Shown: positions 1-9,103, counted from the first letter of the stretch. The stretch: 11,911 bases of DNA from Pseudomonadota bacterium (GCA_022360335.1 JAKSCZ010000402.1:1-11911); one strand, 5' to 3'. Program-made: numbers and translations. The notes: generated from the letters alone by a model not told the origin.

Positions 1-432
1 AGCACGGTCCAGGTCTGTACGGCGGCCATGGTCTACGGCTTCCGGATCATCGACGATCTCGTCGACGGACTCGGCAGGTTCCTCGACGACAAGGACCTGA
101 CGCTCGACCAGCTGATCGGCAGGGCCGTGCCGAGCGTGACCGACTGGCAGTACCTGAATCTCAACTACGTCGAAAAAGCCGTCATCGATCAGGATCTCTG
201 TATCGAGTGCGGGCGTTGCCACGTGGTCTGCGAAGATACGTCGCACCAGGCCATCACGAGCACGGTCGACGGCAAGCGGCACTTCGAGGTCATCGACGAC
301 GAGTGCGTCGGCTGCAACCTGTGCGTCAGTGTCTGCCCCGTCGAGAACTGCATCACGATGAAACGGGTCAGTGCGGACGACGAGCCGAAACTCGACTGGA
401 CAGGGCACCCCAACAACCCGATGCGGAAATAG
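1..432 (+). CDS. preA: Dihydropyrimidine dehydrogenase (NAD+) subunit PreA, C-terminal part
   Basis: Only the last 143 residues are present; the reading frame is open from base 1, so the gene begins upstream. The visible part starts with the end of the FMN-binding dehydrogenase barrel (STVQVCTAAMVYGF, the usual run before the linker in this family). It ends with a 2x[4Fe-4S] ferredoxin domain: cysteines at fragment positions 67, 70, 73, 77 (CIECGRCHVVC) and 102, 105, 108, 112 (CVGCNLCVSVC). The family reduces uracil and thymine to dihydrouracil and dihydrothymine in the cytoplasm, with PreT as the electron-transferring partner; PreT is not visible here. The cytidine deaminase gene follows after 12 nt in the same direction, consistent with a pyrimidine catabolic operon. 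Both cysteine clusters are intact and no frameshift is seen. The internal ATG at 28 is not a start, because the homologous frame continues before it. Confidence 0.93.
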   Translation, partial: STVQVCTAAMVYGFRIIDDLVDGLGRFLDDKDLTLDQLIGRAVPSVTDWQYLNLNYVEKAVIDQDLCIECGRCHVVCEDTSHQAITSTVDGKRHFEVIDDECVGCNLCVSVCPVENCITMKRVSADDEPKLDWTGHPNNPMRK

Positions 433-444
433 GACCGTCGACCG

Positions 445-840
445 GTGATAGCGAACCGCAAGCTCATCGATGCCGCGAAGGAAGTCCGCGAGAACGCGTA
501 CTGTCCGTACTCGAACTTCGCGGTCGGCGCAGCCATCGTCGACGAGCAGGGGCGCCTCCACGTCGGCTGCAACGTCGAGAACGCGGCCTACCCGCTCGGC
601 AACTGCGCGGAAGCGGCCGCGATCGCAGACATGGTCCGGGAAGGCGGGAAACGCATCGTGAAGATCGCCGTCGCCGGCGGCGCGGGGCGGATCGGGCCCT
701 GCACGCCCTGCGGCGGTTGCCGCCAGCGCATCCGCGAATTCGCGGACGGCAACACGACAATCCTCGCGATCGACGACAGCGGCGATTGGCAGGAGTACTC
801 GATCGAGACGCTGCTACCCGCCTCTTTCCACCTGCCCTGA
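445..840 (+). CDS. cdd: Cytidine deaminase
   Basis: A 131-residue protein, the size of the short homotetrameric cytidine deaminases. It converts cytidine and deoxycytidine to uridine and deoxyuridine in the cytoplasm. The zinc-site motifs are complete: N53-C54-A55-E56, with Cys54 as ligand and Glu56 as the proton shuttle, and P85-C86-x-x-C89 supplying the other two ligands. The N-terminal YCPYSNFAVGAA (19-30) and the GCNVENAAYP segment (41-50) are the usual substrate-binding stretches. The start is GTG at 445, with a weak AGGA about 11 nt upstream that overlaps the end of preA. The 12-nt gap to preA implies co-transcription: Cdd makes uridine whose uracil base PreA can then reduce. The 3' end lies 17 nt from the convergent acetyltransferase gene, with no clear terminator between. 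Confidence 0.95.
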   Translation: MIANRKLIDAAKEVRENAYCPYSNFAVGAAIVDEQGRLHVGCNVENAAYPLGNCAEAAAIADMVREGGKRIVKIAVAGGAGRIGPCTPCGGCRQRIREFADGNTTILAIDDSGDWQEYSIETLLPASFHLP

Positions 841-857
841 CGCGGCGCTGCGACCGC

Positions 858-3554
858 TCAGTTGCTCTTGTGCAGGCGCCGGGCGACGCGCGTGATCATC
901 CGGTCGTCGGGATCGACGCCGATATCGAATCCGAGCGCCGTCATGAGTTTCAGCATGCGTTTGTTTTCGCTCAGAACCTGCCCTTCCATCAGGTCGATGT
1001 CCCTGTCCCTGGCGACGTCCATGAGATCCCGCATGAGATAGTGGCCGAGACCGAGCCCCCGCCACTCGTCGGACACGACGAGCGCGAACTCGCAGCTCTT
1101 CCTGTCGACGTTCGTTGCATAGCGTGCGACGCCGATCTGCTCTTCGCCCCCGGAGCCCGGGGCCAGCGCTATCAACGCCATCTCGTTGTGGTAATCGATC
1201 TGGGTCAGCCGAATCAGCATCTTTTGACTCAGTTCGTGGAACAGGTTCATGAAGCGAAAGTACTTCGATTCGTCCGACAGTTCGCGCACGAATTTCGCTT
1301 CGCTTTCCGCATCCTCCGGACGAATCGGCCGGATCGTGACGTTGCTGCCGTCGTTCAACTGCACCTGGTGCTCCAGGTGCGCAGGATACGGATGAATCGC
1401 GAGATGGTGATACGGATCCGTCGAGGGCGCCGGGTAGTCCACGATGATGCGGGCATCCACGGCGACGATACCGGAATCGTCCGCGATCAACGGGTTCAGG
1501 TCCATTTCCCGCACCCAAGGCAATTCGCAGGCGAGCGCCGAAACCGCAAGCAGCGTATCGATGAGCGCAGACTCGTCGATCGCCGCTACGTTGCGGTGCG
1601 CGCCGAGCAGCTTCGACACCCGGGTTCTCGCGACGAGGTCGCGAGCCAGCCGGTGATTGAGCGGAGGCAGCGAAACCGCGGAATCGGCGACGATTTCGAC
1701 CGTCGTACCGCCACTGCCGAAGCTGATGACGGGACCGAACACCGGATCGCGGATGATACCGATCATCAGCTCCCGTCCCGCGTGGCTGCGGTACATCTGC
1801 TCGACGGTAACGCCGTCGATTCGCGCATCGGGGTCCCGGGCGGCGACCTGTTCCAGGAGCTGGCGGTAGACGTCGCGGACCTCGTGCGCCGACACGATGT
1901 TGAGCCGCACGCCGCCGGAGTCCGACTTGTGCGTGATGTCCGGCGACAGCACTTTCATGGCGACCGGGAAACCGATCGTCTCGGCGATGACGAGCGCTTC
2001 GTTCGCCGAGCGGGCGATGCCGCTGCGCACGACCGGTATGCCGAATGCCGTCAGGACCGCCATCGACTCCGGCTCCGTCAGTACCTTGCGCTGCTCGTTG
2101 AGAACGCCCTGGATGATCAGCCGCGCGCCTTCCCGGTCGGGCTGGCGCTGGCCGCTGCTGAGTTTCGCCGGGGTCTGCAGCAACAGGCGCTGATTGCGAT
2201 TGAAACGCGCGACGTACGAGAATGCGTCCACGGCATTCTCGACGGTGCGGAAGCAGGGAACCTGTGCTTCGTTGAACAATTCCCGCGCGCGCTCGACCTG
2301 GGGACCGCCCATCCAGGTCGCCATCAGGGGCTTTGCCGATTTGCCCGCGCTTTCTATGACGGCCTGCGCCACCTCGGTCGGCCGCGTCATCGCCTGCGGC
2401 GTCAGGATGACGATGGCTCCGTCGATGTCCGGATCCGCGAGGCAGACGTCGAGCGCCTTCTGATAGCGCTCCGGCGTCGCGTCGCCGATGATATCGACGG
2501 GATTGCCGCGCGACCACACGGAGGGCAGGACGTCGTCGAGTTTCGCCAGCGTCGCCGGCGAGATCGTCGCCAGCTCCACGCCCTGATCGCACAGCCGGTC
2601 GGCCGCCATGACGCCCGGACCGCCGCCGTTGGTGACGATGACGAGTCGCTCCGACGCGCTGCGATAATTCTGCGACGACAGCGCCCGCGCGGCGGAGAAC
2701 AGCTGGCCGATGGTCTCGACACGCAGTACGCCCGAGCGGGAGAGCGCGGCGGAAAACGTTTCGTCGCTGCCGACCAGCGCCCCCGTATGCGACATCGACG
2801 CCTCCGCGCCGGCCGCATGACGCCCGACTTTCAGGGCGATGACGGGCTTCATTCGGGCTGCGGCGCGCAGGCTGCTCATGAATCGCCGCGCATCGCTGAT
2901 ACCTTCGATATACAGCAGAATCGCGGTCGTTTTCGGGTCGGTAACGAGGTAGTCGAGGTAGTCGCCGAAGTCGAGATCCGCGCCGATACCCGTGGACACG
3001 ACGCTGGAGAACCCGATGGCGTTCTCGTCCGCCCAGTCGAGAATCGCGGTACAGATGGCCCCGGACTGCGACACGAGCGCAAGGTTGCCCGGCGTGGCGT
3101 TGTTGTTGCCGAAGGTCAGATTGATGCCGATATCGGGCCTGATGATGCCCAGGCAATTGGGTCCCATGACGCGGATGCCGTAGTGGCGCGCTCGCTCCAT
3201 CACCTGGTCTTCGAGCCTGCGGCCGGCCGGCCCCGTTTCCCGGAAACCGGCGGACAGGATCAGCATCATCGGCACGCCGTACTCGCCGCACTCCTCGACG
3301 ATGTCCGGGATGGTGCCCGCCGGGGTCGCCACGACCGCCAGATCGACGGTCCCGTCGACGGACCCGAGCGATCGAAACGCTTTTCGGCCCTGCACCTCGT
3401 CGCGCTTCGGGTTGACCGGGTAAACGCCCCCCGCGAAACCCGACGCGAGCAGGTTCCGGAACACGATGCCGCCGACGGAATCGCTTCGGTCGCTGGCGCC
3501 GAACAGCGCAATTCCGGACGGCGTGAAAAGTGGTGCAAGATAGTGCTCGCTCAT
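858..3554 (-). CDS. Pat-like protein lysine acetyltransferase (ADP-forming acyl-CoA synthetase domains fused to GNAT)
   Basis: An 898-residue multidomain protein. Residues about 5-135 form a CoA-binding Rossmann domain (FGASDRSDSVGG, YPVNPKR). About 150-450 are the succinyl-CoA-ligase-like domains (VSQSGA at 161-166, TNGGGPGV at 308-315). About 480-705 are an ATP-grasp domain (THKSDSGGVRL at 541-551). About 735-890 are a GNAT domain with the acetyl-CoA loop WRGLGLG (831-837) and Glu822 in SCEFALVV, where Pat enzymes carry the catalytic Glu. This is the architecture of PatZ/YfiQ and Salmonella Pat, which acetylate and so inactivate acetyl-CoA synthetase and other proteins. The region MSHTGALVGSD (254-264) keeps His256 at the position of the phospho-histidine of ADP-forming acetyl-CoA synthetases, which enteric Pat proteins are, as far as I recall, missing. 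The ATG at 3554 gives the full N-terminal domain; only a weak GGAC lies upstream. It is divergent from a deacetylase gene. Confidence 0.9.
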   Translation of the reverse strand: MSEHYLAPLFTPSGIALFGASDRSDSVGGIVFRNLLASGFAGGVYPVNPKRDEVQGRKAFRSLGSVDGTVDLAVVATPAGTIPDIVEECGEYGVPMMLILSAGFRETGPAGRRLEDQVMERARHYGIRVMGPNCLGIIRPDIGINLTFGNNNATPGNLALVSQSGAICTAILDWADENAIGFSSVVSTGIGADLDFGDYLDYLVTDPKTTAILLYIEGISDARRFMSSLRAAARMKPVIALKVGRHAAGAEASMSHTGALVGSDETFSAALSRSGVLRVETIGQLFSAARALSSQNYRSASERLVIVTNGGGPGVMAADRLCDQGVELATISPATLAKLDDVLPSVWSRGNPVDIIGDATPERYQKALDVCLADPDIDGAIVILTPQAMTRPTEVAQAVIESAGKSAKPLMATWMGGPQVERARELFNEAQVPCFRTVENAVDAFSYVARFNRNQRLLLQTPAKLSSGQRQPDREGARLIIQGVLNEQRKVLTEPESMAVLTAFGIPVVRSGIARSANEALVIAETIGFPVAMKVLSPDITHKSDSGGVRLNIVSAHEVRDVYRQLLEQVAARDPDARIDGVTVEQMYRSHAGRELMIGIIRDPVFGPVISFGSGGTTVEIVADSAVSLPPLNHRLARDLVARTRVSKLLGAHRNVAAIDESALIDTLLAVSALACELPWVREMDLNPLIADDSGIVAVDARIIVDYPAPSTDPYHHLAIHPYPAHLEHQVQLNDGSNVTIRPIRPEDAESEAKFVRELSDESKYFRFMNLFHELSQKMLIRLTQIDYHNEMALIALAPGSGGEEQIGVARYATNVDRKSCEFALVVSDEWRGLGLGHYLMRDLMDVARDRDIDLMEGQVLSENKRMLKLMTALGFDIGVDPDDRMITRVARRLHKSN

Positions 3555-3634
3555 CGTCGCAAACGTCCGAGTTCCGTTAAGACAGTGTGGCTTTTACACT
3601 ACGCTGCAGCGAATCAGTATAAGGGAATCTCACC
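3555..3634. promoter_or_regulatory. Divergent promoter region between acetyltransferase and deacetylase genes
   Basis: These 80 nt are the only non-coding DNA between two divergent genes, so both promoters must sit here or inside the coding ends. It is more AT-rich than its surroundings. It holds an inverted repeat AGTGT-N7-ACACT (3584-3600) that could bind a dimeric regulator. For the + strand gene, TTTACA (3593-3598) and TATAAG (3618-3623) resemble -35 and -10 boxes, but with a 19-nt spacer and with the -10 touching the ribosome site, so the match is poor. No regulator family can be named from this alone. Confidence 0.4.
3621..3626 (+). promoter_or_regulatory. Ribosome binding site AAGGGA for the deacetylase gene
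   Basis: AAGGGA ends 8 nt before the GTG at 3635 and supports that codon as the start. The resulting N-terminus (MPIALVSHPACLGHD) matches where the deacetylase fold begins. Confidence 0.6.
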
Positions 3635-4564
3635 GTGCCGATCGCCCTCGTCAGCCACCCGGCCTGCCTCGGCCACGATACGGGCGCCGATCATCCGGAG
3701 TGCGCGCAACGACTGTCGTCCGTCTCGGACCGGCTGGTCGCGTCGGGACTCGCCGACGTGCTTCGCCACGTCGAAGCGCCCGAGGCGACGCGCCGGCAAC
3801 TGCTGCGCGTTCACGACGAAACCCACGTCGCCGGGCTCGAGGCGCGCGTCCCGGCAAACGGGCGGATTCGTCTCGACCCGGACACGGTGGTCGGTCCGGG
3901 ATCGCTGGACGCGGCGCGCCGCGCCGCGGGAGCCGTCGTCGCCGCGGTCGATCTCGTCGCCCGCGGCGAGGTGAGCTCGGCGTTCTGCAACGTTCGCCCG
4001 CCGGGTCATCACGCGGAACGCGGCCGGGCAATGGGCTTTTGCCTGTTCAACAACGTCGCCGTCGGCGCGGCTCACGCGCTGGCAGTGCACGATTTCTCCC
4101 GCGTGGCGATCGTCGATTTCGACGTGCATCACGGTAACGGGACCGAAGACGTCTTTGCAACCGACGACAGGGTGCTGTTTTGCTCGACGTTCCAGCACCC
4201 GTTCTATCCGTTCACGCCGTTGCTCGAGAACACGGCCAATCGCGTCAGCGTCCCGCTCGCTGCCGGCGACGGCGGCGAGGCCTTCCGTGCGGCGGTGACC
4301 GGGCACTGGCTGCCCGCACTCGAGCGATACGCGCCCGACATCGTCATGGTGTCGGCCGGATTCGATGCGCACGTCGCCGACGACATGTCGCAGATCGAAC
4401 TGAGCGACGACGATTACCGCTGGGTCAGCGAACGGATCGTCGAGGTCGCCGCCGCCTCGGCGTCGGGTCGTATCGTGTCGGTTCTCGAAGGCGGATACGA
4501 GTTGCGCAGCCTGGCACGCTGCGCCGAGCTGCATATCCGGACTCTGTCGGGTCTCGGCCGATAA
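3635..4564 (+). CDS. Histone deacetylase/AcuC-family zinc-dependent deacetylase
   Basis: A 309-residue single-domain protein of the arginase/deacetylase fold, the normal length for bacterial class-II-like deacetylases. The active site is complete: the His pair H125-H126 in RPPGHHAE, zinc ligands D163 and H165 in DFDVHHGNGT, zinc ligand D244 in SAGFDAH, and the late EGGY motif (285-288) with the transition-state Tyr288. The N-terminal HPECAQRL (20-27) is the usual substrate-channel segment. Family members remove acetyl or acyl groups from protein lysines, acetylpolyamines or small acetyl amides; the substrate cannot be read from sequence. Divergence from a Pat-like acetyltransferase argues for a protein-acylation role, comparable to AcuA/AcuC in Bacillus. 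It starts at GTG 3635, supported by AAGGGA. The 3' end is 11 nt from the convergent ribokinase gene, with no hairpin seen. Confidence 0.92.
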   Translation: MPIALVSHPACLGHDTGADHPECAQRLSSVSDRLVASGLADVLRHVEAPEATRRQLLRVHDETHVAGLEARVPANGRIRLDPDTVVGPGSLDAARRAAGAVVAAVDLVARGEVSSAFCNVRPPGHHAERGRAMGFCLFNNVAVGAAHALAVHDFSRVAIVDFDVHHGNGTEDVFATDDRVLFCSTFQHPFYPFTPLLENTANRVSVPLAAGDGGEAFRAAVTGHWLPALERYAPDIVMVSAGFDAHVADDMSQIELSDDDYRWVSERIVEVAAASASGRIVSVLEGGYELRSLARCAELHIRTLSGLGR

Positions 4565-4575
4565 CTCCGGCGGCG

Positions 4576-5427
4576 TCACTCACCGGGAGGCGGCAACTCC
4601 TCGCGTTTCGGCAGCGCCGGCTGCGCGCCCAGCCGCGTCGTGGCCAGCGCCGCGGCCGCACACGCGAAGTCCAGGGCCTCACCGGCTGCGCAACCTTCGA
4701 CCAGCGCCACGGTCAGCGCGGCCGTGAACGTATCGCCCGCTCCCGTTGCGTCGATCGCGTCGACGGCGGGCGGAGCCGCCTTCGCGATGACGGCGCCGTC
4801 ACGCTCGAGTGTCGCCGGTCCGGGGCCGCGCGTGGTCGCGATCAGGCCGTGGCAGGCGGCCAGCGCAGCCCCGTACCATGAGGACTCCGTCTCGTTGACG
4901 ACGACGAGGTCGGCGCGTTGCAGCACCGACACGTCGACCTGCCGGGCGGGCGCCAGGTTGACGCAGAAGAACCCCGCGTACGCCCCGGCCACGGCGGCGA
5001 TCGTGTCGACGGGCACCTCGAGCTGACAGATGAGCGCGTCGCTGTCCGGGACGCCCGCGACGCCGGCGCTCAGGCAACGATTGGCTCCCGGCGCGACGAC
5101 GATCTGGTTGTCGCCGTCGGGAGCGACCGCGATCAGCGCCGTACCGGTCGGCTTGTCGGTCACCGTGACCGAGCCCAGATCGACGCCGCCGTCGCGCAGC
5201 AGGGCCAGGGCCTCGTCGGCAGCGGCGTCGGCGCCGACGCAGGCAACGAGCCGCACGTCGGCGCCGAGACGCTGCGCGGCCAGCGCCTGGTTGGCGCCTT
5301 TGCCGCCCGGAAAGCGGTGCAATTCGGCGCCCGTCACGGTCTCGCCGGGTGCGGGCAGTTTCGACGCCCTGGCGACGATGTCGAGGTTGACGGAGCCGAC
5401 GACGGTGACGCTCGGCACGGTCGTCAC
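4576..5427 (-). CDS. rbsK: Ribokinase
   Basis: A PfkB-family sugar kinase of 283 residues that phosphorylates D-ribose to ribose-5-phosphate in the cytoplasm. Motifs in order: GSVNLDIV (11-18) at the first strand, GGKGANQALA (41-50) of the sugar site, E139 in QLEVP, N178-x-x-E181 in NETE (the Mg/phosphate NxxE motif), and DATGAGD (226-232) with catalytic base Asp232 and the anion hole. I place the start at GTG 5427: the protein then begins MTTVPSVTVVGSVNLD, right at the family's first strand. The reading frame is open to 5643, but that extension is arginine-rich shadow sequence antisense in style and unlike any kinase. GTG 5427 overlaps the hydrolase stop codon as GTGA (4 nt), which implies translational coupling. 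It is a little shorter than E. coli RbsK (309). It is the last gene of the operon and uses the ribose made by the hydrolase. Confidence 0.93.
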   Translation of the reverse strand: MTTVPSVTVVGSVNLDIVARASKLPAPGETVTGAELHRFPGGKGANQALAAQRLGADVRLVACVGADAAADEALALLRDGGVDLGSVTVTDKPTGTALIAVAPDGDNQIVVAPGANRCLSAGVAGVPDSDALICQLEVPVDTIAAVAGAYAGFFCVNLAPARQVDVSVLQRADLVVVNETESSWYGAALAACHGLIATTRGPGPATLERDGAVIAKAAPPAVDAIDATGAGDTFTAALTVALVEGCAAGEALDFACAAAALATTRLGAQPALPKREELPPPGE

Positions 5428-6374
5428 TCGCGCTCCCCGAACCGCGCGAGGCGCTCGACGAGCAGCTCGTAGAACCCGTCGGCGTCGACTTCGTAGGCCC
5501 AGTGCACGTTGTGCGGCCGGTCGGTCACGTGCCAGAAATCGACGGCCGTGTGGCCCAGCGTCAACTCGGATTGCGTCTCGACCGACAGGTTGCAGGCCTT
5601 CGTCCCGAACAGGTCCGGCCGCAGCAGCCGCGCGACGGTGCACGGGTCGTGCAGCGGCGCGCCCTCGGAACCGTATTTCTTCGTATCGTGGCGGTGAAAG
5701 AAGCCGAGCATGCCGGCGGTCGCGTCCGCGACCTCGTTGCCGAGCTCGCGGATACGCGCGACCCGCTCGCGCGTCGACAACACCCGGTGAGTGACGTCGA
5801 GCCCCATCGCCGTGATCGGCCTGCCGCAGTTGAACACGATGTCGGCCGCGTGGGGATCGGCGAGAACATTGAATTCGGCGGACGGCGAACGGTTGCCGCC
5901 TTCGCGCATCGCGCCGCCCATCGAAACGATCTGCTCGACGCCGTCGAGGATGCCCGGTTCACGTTCGATCGCCGTGCCGAGATTGGTCATGGGCCCCGTC
6001 GGAATCAGGGTCACTGTCCCCTTTTCGGCGGCGAGAAGGGTTTCGACGATGAAATCGACGGCATGCCGCCCCTGCAGCGGCGTGTCGGGTTCGAACGCGT
6101 CGACGCCGTCGATACCGGTGTTGCCGTGGATGTACTCCGCCGTGATCGGTTCGCGCCGCATGGGCCGCTCGCAACCCGCGAACACCGGCAATGACTTTCG
6201 TCCCGCGATGTCGCACATCATGCGTGCGTTGCGCTGCGTCAGCTCGAGCGGCACGTTGCCCGCGACGGCCGTGATGCCGAGAATCTCGAGCTCGTCCGGC
6301 GACGCCATGGCGAGGAACAGCGCGACGGCGTCGTCCTGCCCCGGGTCGCAGTCGATGATGACCTTGCGCGGCAT
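5424..6374 (-). CDS. Ribonucleoside hydrolase (inosine/uridine-preferring family)
   Basis: A 316-residue protein of the IUNH family (RihA/RihB/IunH-like), typical length. It hydrolyses the N-glycosidic bond of ribonucleosides to a base and D-ribose. The calcium-site signature DCDPGQDDA (8-16) is intact. HGNTGIDG (83-90) carries the His seen in pyrimidine-preferring members, PTGPMTNLG (125-133) and EFNVLADPHAA (167-177) are the central conserved blocks, and H242-D243 in LHDP supply the catalytic His and last calcium ligand. Substrate range (pyrimidine, purine or both) cannot be fixed by eye; RihA/RihB-like is my lean because of His83. ATG 6374 begins 3 nt after the stop of the nucleoside transporter, with no separate ribosome site, so it is probably coupled. 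Its stop overlaps the start of rbsK, so product ribose is passed directly to ribokinase. Confidence 0.94.
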   Translation of the reverse strand: MPRKVIIDCDPGQDDAVALFLAMASPDELEILGITAVAGNVPLELTQRNARMMCDIAGRKSLPVFAGCERPMRREPITAEYIHGNTGIDGVDAFEPDTPLQGRHAVDFIVETLLAAEKGTVTLIPTGPMTNLGTAIEREPGILDGVEQIVSMGGAMREGGNRSPSAEFNVLADPHAADIVFNCGRPITAMGLDVTHRVLSTRERVARIRELGNEVADATAGMLGFFHRHDTKKYGSEGAPLHDPCTVARLLRPDLFGTKACNLSVETQSELTLGHTAVDFWHVTDRPHNVHWAYEVDADGFYELLVERLARFGERE

Positions 6375-6377
6375 CGT

Positions 6378-7598
6378 CTAGAACGTGAGCAGAATGCCGG
6401 CCAGCGCGGCGCTCATGAGATTGGACAGCGACCCCGCGAGCACGGCCTTGAGTCCGAGCTGGCCGATCAGATCGCGTTTCTCGGGAACCAGCACGCCGAG
6501 CCCGCCGAGCAGGATCGCGATCGACGAAAGATTCGCAAACCCGCACAGCGAGAACGTTGCGACCGCGTAGGTCCGCTCACTCATGCCGGCCAGGTATTCG
6601 TTGAGGTGCGAGAACGCAACGAACTCGTTGAGGATCAGCTTTTCGCCGAACAGCGCACCCGCCGCCTGCGCTTCCGACCAGGGCACACTGAGGAAATACA
6701 TGAGCGGCGAGAACACCCAGCCCAGGATCATCTGCAGGGTCAGCTCGTAGCCGAACCAGCCTGCGATCCAGCCGACGATGCCGTTGAACAGCGCGATCAG
6801 CGCGACGAACGCGACGAGCATCGCGCCGATGTTCGCGGCAAGGCGCAAGCCGTCCGTCGTGCCGGATGCGGCGGCGAGGATCACGTTCTTGTGCTCGCTG
6901 CGCTCCATCCTCAGCGTCTCGTGCTCGCCGGCCTCGACGACGCGGTCGTCGGGCATGATGATCTTCGCCATCAGCAGCCCGCCGGGCGCAGCCATGAACG
7001 CTGCCGCGAGCAGGTACTTGAGTTCCGCGCCCATCATCGCGTAGCCGGCGAGCACCGTCCCCGCGATCGACGCCAGCCCGGACACCATCACCGTGAACAT
7101 CTGCGCTTCGGTCAGACCCTTGAGATACGGCCGCACGGCGAGCGGCGCCTCGGTCTGGCCGACGAAGATGTTGGCGGCCGCGTTCATCGACTCGACGGCT
7201 CCCGTGCCGATGACCTTGTGCAGGAAGCCGCCCACGAGTTTGACGATCCATTCCATGACGCGCAGGTGATAGAGCACCGACATCAGCGCCGAGAAGAAGA
7301 TGATGATCGGCAGGACGTTGATCGCGAAGCTGAAACCGACGATGTCGGTGTCCGCGAGCGGACCGAAAACCATGTCGATACCGGCTTTCGAGAACCCGAT
7401 CACGGCCATGACCCCCCGGCTCAGGAATTCGATGCCGCGGCGCCCCGTTTCCCAGTAGAGCACGATCGTCGCAACGACGACCTGCAGCGCGAACGCGGCG
7501 CCGACGATACGCAGCCTGATGGCCTTGCGATCGCTCGAGAACGCGAACGCGATTCCGAGAATGATGGCGATCCCGACAAGACCGATGAGGTTGGACAT
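6378..7598 (-). CDS. nupC: Concentrative nucleoside transporter (CNT/NupC family)
   Basis: A 406-residue inner-membrane protein with many hydrophobic segments (about 2-20, 31-49, 60-80, 86-110, 165-185, 195-212, 255-282, 288-304, 345-371, 383-404). Family motifs are intact: GTGAVESMNAAANIFVGQTE around 131-150, with Q148-T149-E150 of the nucleoside/cation site; NEFVAF at 324-329; and FANLSSIAILLGG at 354-366, with Asn356 and Ser359 equivalent to base- and ribose-contacting residues in the Vibrio CNT structure. It imports nucleosides by sodium or proton symport; the ion is not predictable here. ATG 7598 is preceded by a G-run (GGGGGC, 7607-7602) as a possible ribosome site. A 77-nt gap separates it from deoA upstream, and the hydrolase follows after 3 nt. 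It supplies substrate for the enzymes encoded around it. Confidence 0.95.
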   Translation of the reverse strand: MSNLIGLVGIAIILGIAFAFSSDRKAIRLRIVGAAFALQVVVATIVLYWETGRRGIEFLSRGVMAVIGFSKAGIDMVFGPLADTDIVGFSFAINVLPIIIFFSALMSVLYHLRVMEWIVKLVGGFLHKVIGTGAVESMNAAANIFVGQTEAPLAVRPYLKGLTEAQMFTVMVSGLASIAGTVLAGYAMMGAELKYLLAAAFMAAPGGLLMAKIIMPDDRVVEAGEHETLRMERSEHKNVILAAASGTTDGLRLAANIGAMLVAFVALIALFNGIVGWIAGWFGYELTLQMILGWVFSPLMYFLSVPWSEAQAAGALFGEKLILNEFVAFSHLNEYLAGMSERTYAVATFSLCGFANLSSIAILLGGLGVLVPEKRDLIGQLGLKAVLAGSLSNLMSAALAGILLTF

Positions 7599-7639
7599 GC
7601 TGCCCCCGGCGACTTCCTGTTATCGAGGCTGCAAGCATA

Positions 7640-7675
7640 CCCCAAGGGGCCCCGGGAGGGGTCCGCCGACGGGCC

Positions 7676-7685
<10 letters not shown>
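7640..7685 (-). other. GC-rich foldable segment in the deoA-nupC intercistronic gap
   Basis: The segment can fold on the - strand RNA. GACGGG (7685-7680) pairs with CCCGTC (7673-7668) across the deoA stop codon, and CCCC (7661-7658) pairs with GGGG (7653-7650). No run of T follows, so it does not look like an intrinsic terminator. It may be an mRNA-processing or stability element between deoA and the transporter, or simply GC-rich sequence. Confidence 0.25.
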
Positions 7686-8989
<1,304 letters not shown>

Positions 8990-9060
8990 CGCTACTCCGA
9001 TGGCCTGTGATGGAATACATGCAGCCGTTTTCGACGGTATGCGTCGGTCGAGGCATGCGC

Positions 9061-9066
9061 TATAAT
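9061..9066 (+). promoter_or_regulatory. Promoter -10 box TATAAT upstream of the small secreted ORF and deaminase
   Basis: A consensus TATAAT followed by TTTTATG stands out in GC-rich DNA. No good -35 box lies 16-18 nt upstream, so this may be an activator-dependent promoter. Transcription starting near 9073 would leave a leader of about 35 nt before the GTG at 9108. Confidence 0.5.
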
Positions 9067-9093
9067 TTTATGTGAAACAAAAACCGACAATTC

Positions 9094-9103
9094 AGGGGGA
9101 GAG
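9094..9103 (+). promoter_or_regulatory. Strong ribosome binding site AGGGGGAGAG
   Basis: The purine-rich run sits 4 nt before GTG 9108, with its GGAG core 6 nt away. It decides the start of the small signal-peptide ORF. The upstream in-frame GTG at 9072 would lie at the likely transcription start and has no such site. Confidence 0.6.

Noticed and set aside
814..3291. An 825-codon - strand frame overlapping the acetyltransferase gene
   Set aside because: It is the same strand shifted by one frame, arginine-rich and without motifs; the true frame is the 898-residue Pat-like protein.
207..3974. A 1255-codon open frame on the + strand across cdd, the acetyltransferase region and the deacetylase start
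   Set aside because: It is antisense or out of frame to clearly homologous genes, is rich in Arg/His/Asp as expected for GC-rich shadow frames, and shows no domain. Its openness is a by-product of strong third-position G/C bias.
4565..4575. Terminator between the convergent deacetylase and ribokinase genes
   Set aside because: The 11-nt gap and the adjoining coding ends hold no stem followed by a T-run.
5428..5643. N-terminal extension of ribokinase by 72 codons
   Set aside because: The added part is arginine/alanine-rich, lies inside the nucleoside hydrolase gene and precedes the normal family N-terminus; GTG 5427 overlapping the hydrolase stop is a much better start.
9032..9046. CGAC-N7-GTCG inverted repeat as an operator
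   Set aside because: Four-base half-sites of CG-rich sequence are common by chance in this composition; no supporting second copy was seen.
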